From positions 1-40,327 of the forward strand of contig JAHEJC010000013.1 in the NCBI GenBank assembly GCA_024639065.1: a stretch of 40,327 bases of DNA, written 5' to 3'. Numbering within the stretch: position 1 is the first letter of the stretch; every line of letters starts with the position of its first letter. This document shows positions 39,645 to 40,327 of this stretch, piece by piece. Source of the DNA: Lewinellaceae bacterium (GTDB taxonomy: Bacteria; Bacteroidota; Bacteroidia; Chitinophagales; Saprospiraceae). A program made the position numbers and the translations under genes. The notes below the pieces were generated by a model. It saw only the letters and a program-made list of their open reading frames with translations. It did not search any database and was not told the DNA's origin.

Positions 39645-40088
39645 AAATCAATCGTGCTCCAATTGGTTGGGAACATGCGATCTGTCTTTATCTCTTAAAA
39701 TTTCGACCTTTGGCTAGATCTCTTTCTCGGTTAAACAAGGTTTATAGATTTAGGTCAAAGATACAGACTTATCAACTTAATCATGAGTAAAGTAAGATTT
39801 AGGAGGTTGTATTCGATCGAAAATGTCCATAAACTTCTTCAGTAGGCGCTTGATATCCTACTTACTATCCAAATTAACCCGGTATGATATCTGAATGATT
39901 TCCTTCATGTCGGCGATCCAATTAATTTATTTTATTTAACCAGTGGTTTCAAGATAAAGATCGCATGTCTAAGCCCCATTTCAATTTTTGATAATTGGTT
40001 CATTGGATTCGGTAGGAGGGATAGATACCAAATTTTTTTTTCAACAAATGATGAAAAAAGTTGTTAATAATTGTTAAAAAAATCGGAC
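39645..40088. other. Divergent intergenic region
   Basis: A 444-bp spacer between the nucleoside phosphorylase (minus) and the barrel-protein gene (plus). It is AT-rich with T and A tracts near 40030-40080 (TTGTTAATAATTGTTAAAAAA). No confident promoter box, RNA or ORF was found. Confidence 0.4.
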
Positions 40089-40327
40089 ATGAAAATTATA
40101 TTTATCTTTTTATTATTTACAATTAGCTCTATTTCATTTGGCCAAAATTATGGCTGGGAAAGCGATGACATTAGCACGTTATTCGATATGACATTCAACA
40201 TATCCATTGCGGAAGGTGAATTTGCACAGAACACGCATTCGACTGGATTTGGAATAAATGCTGGATATTACTTTCCATTTTCGAAAACCGTACCGGTTTT
40301 TCTTGGGATCGAAGGGGCCTGGACCGT
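40089..40327 (+). CDS. Secreted protein, probably an outer-membrane beta-barrel (N-terminal part only)
   Basis: The ORF is cut by the right edge after 79 codons and is absent from the track. It starts MKIIFIFLLFTISSISFGQ, a clear signal peptide with cleavage after about residue 18. The mature part (FDMTFNISIAEGEF, GFGINAGYYFPFS, VFLGIEGAW) alternates polar and aromatic or aliphatic residues, as in the first strands of small OmpA-like or porin-like beta-barrels (outer membrane protein beta-barrel domain). The barrel identity is inferred from pattern only. Confidence 0.6.
   Translation, partial: MKIIFIFLLFTISSISFGQNYGWESDDISTLFDMTFNISIAEGEFAQNTHSTGFGINAGYYFPFSKTVPVFLGIEGAWT

Noticed and set aside
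39780-39870. Short minus-strand reading GYQAPTEEVYGHF resembling the C-terminus of IS3-type transposases
   Set aside because: Only about 20 codons, with a stop directly upstream and no further transposase sequence; too short to support.

Overview
The window looks like a chromosomal segment of a free-living, probably marine or aquatic member of the Bacteroidota; a Saprospiria-like lineage is my guess from gene content only. The evidence is AT-rich DNA, two proteins ending in a type IX secretion (T9SS) sorting domain, a TonB-dependent receptor with an N-terminal carboxypeptidase-regulatory-like domain, many lipoproteins and secreted peptidases, almost no Shine-Dalgarno sites, and TAnnTTTG promoter boxes. 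No tRNA, rRNA, CRISPR array or intact insertion sequence was seen.

Layout. (1) 1-10097, minus strand: an M14 metallopeptidase, then a galactoside-degradation run: GH36 alpha-galactosidase-like enzyme, GH2 beta-galactosidase of LacZ type (the two genes overlap by ATGA), a sodium:solute symporter, and a Cys-type sulfatase cut by the window edge. There is no SusC/SusD pair. (2) 10571-13744, plus strand: a large secreted Asp-box beta-propeller protein, divergent from the peptidase. (3) 13971-17535, minus strand: a lipoprotein-like SAM methyltransferase overlapping an APC amino-acid permease, preceded by a secreted M24 peptidase. (4) 17726-24362, plus strand: a tight four-gene run encoding a parallel beta-helix lipoprotein, a diheme cytochrome c lipoprotein, a TonB-dependent receptor and a T9SS-secreted alpha/beta-hydrolase-like protein with Asp where the nucleophilic Ser is expected. 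This is the best candidate for an undescribed system. (5) 24365-24552: a MITE-like palindromic element with a GC-rich hairpin apparently nested inside it. (6) 24674-27123: a proline-iminopeptidase-like lipoprotein (minus) and a membrane fatty acid desaturase (plus). (7) 27936-32668, plus strand: an S9 dipeptidyl-peptidase-like enzyme, a YfcC-family transporter and an M20 ArgE-like deacylase, apparently a peptide or acyl-amino-acid salvage unit. (8) 32669-34020: a long non-coding stretch with palindromes. (9) 34021-40327: a Tat-exported enolase-superfamily enzyme, an MscS channel flanked by repeat-like sequence, a T9SS-secreted TIM-barrel-like protein, a nucleoside phosphorylase and the start of an outer-membrane-barrel-like gene.

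Together the genes describe a polymer and peptide scavenger. Exported peptidases (M14, M24, S9, S33) and a sulfatase work outside the cytoplasm, sodium or amino-acid transporters import the products, and cytoplasmic hydrolases (GH2, GH36, M20, nucleoside phosphorylase) finish the breakdown. Functions are assigned from motifs read by eye; no database search was run.
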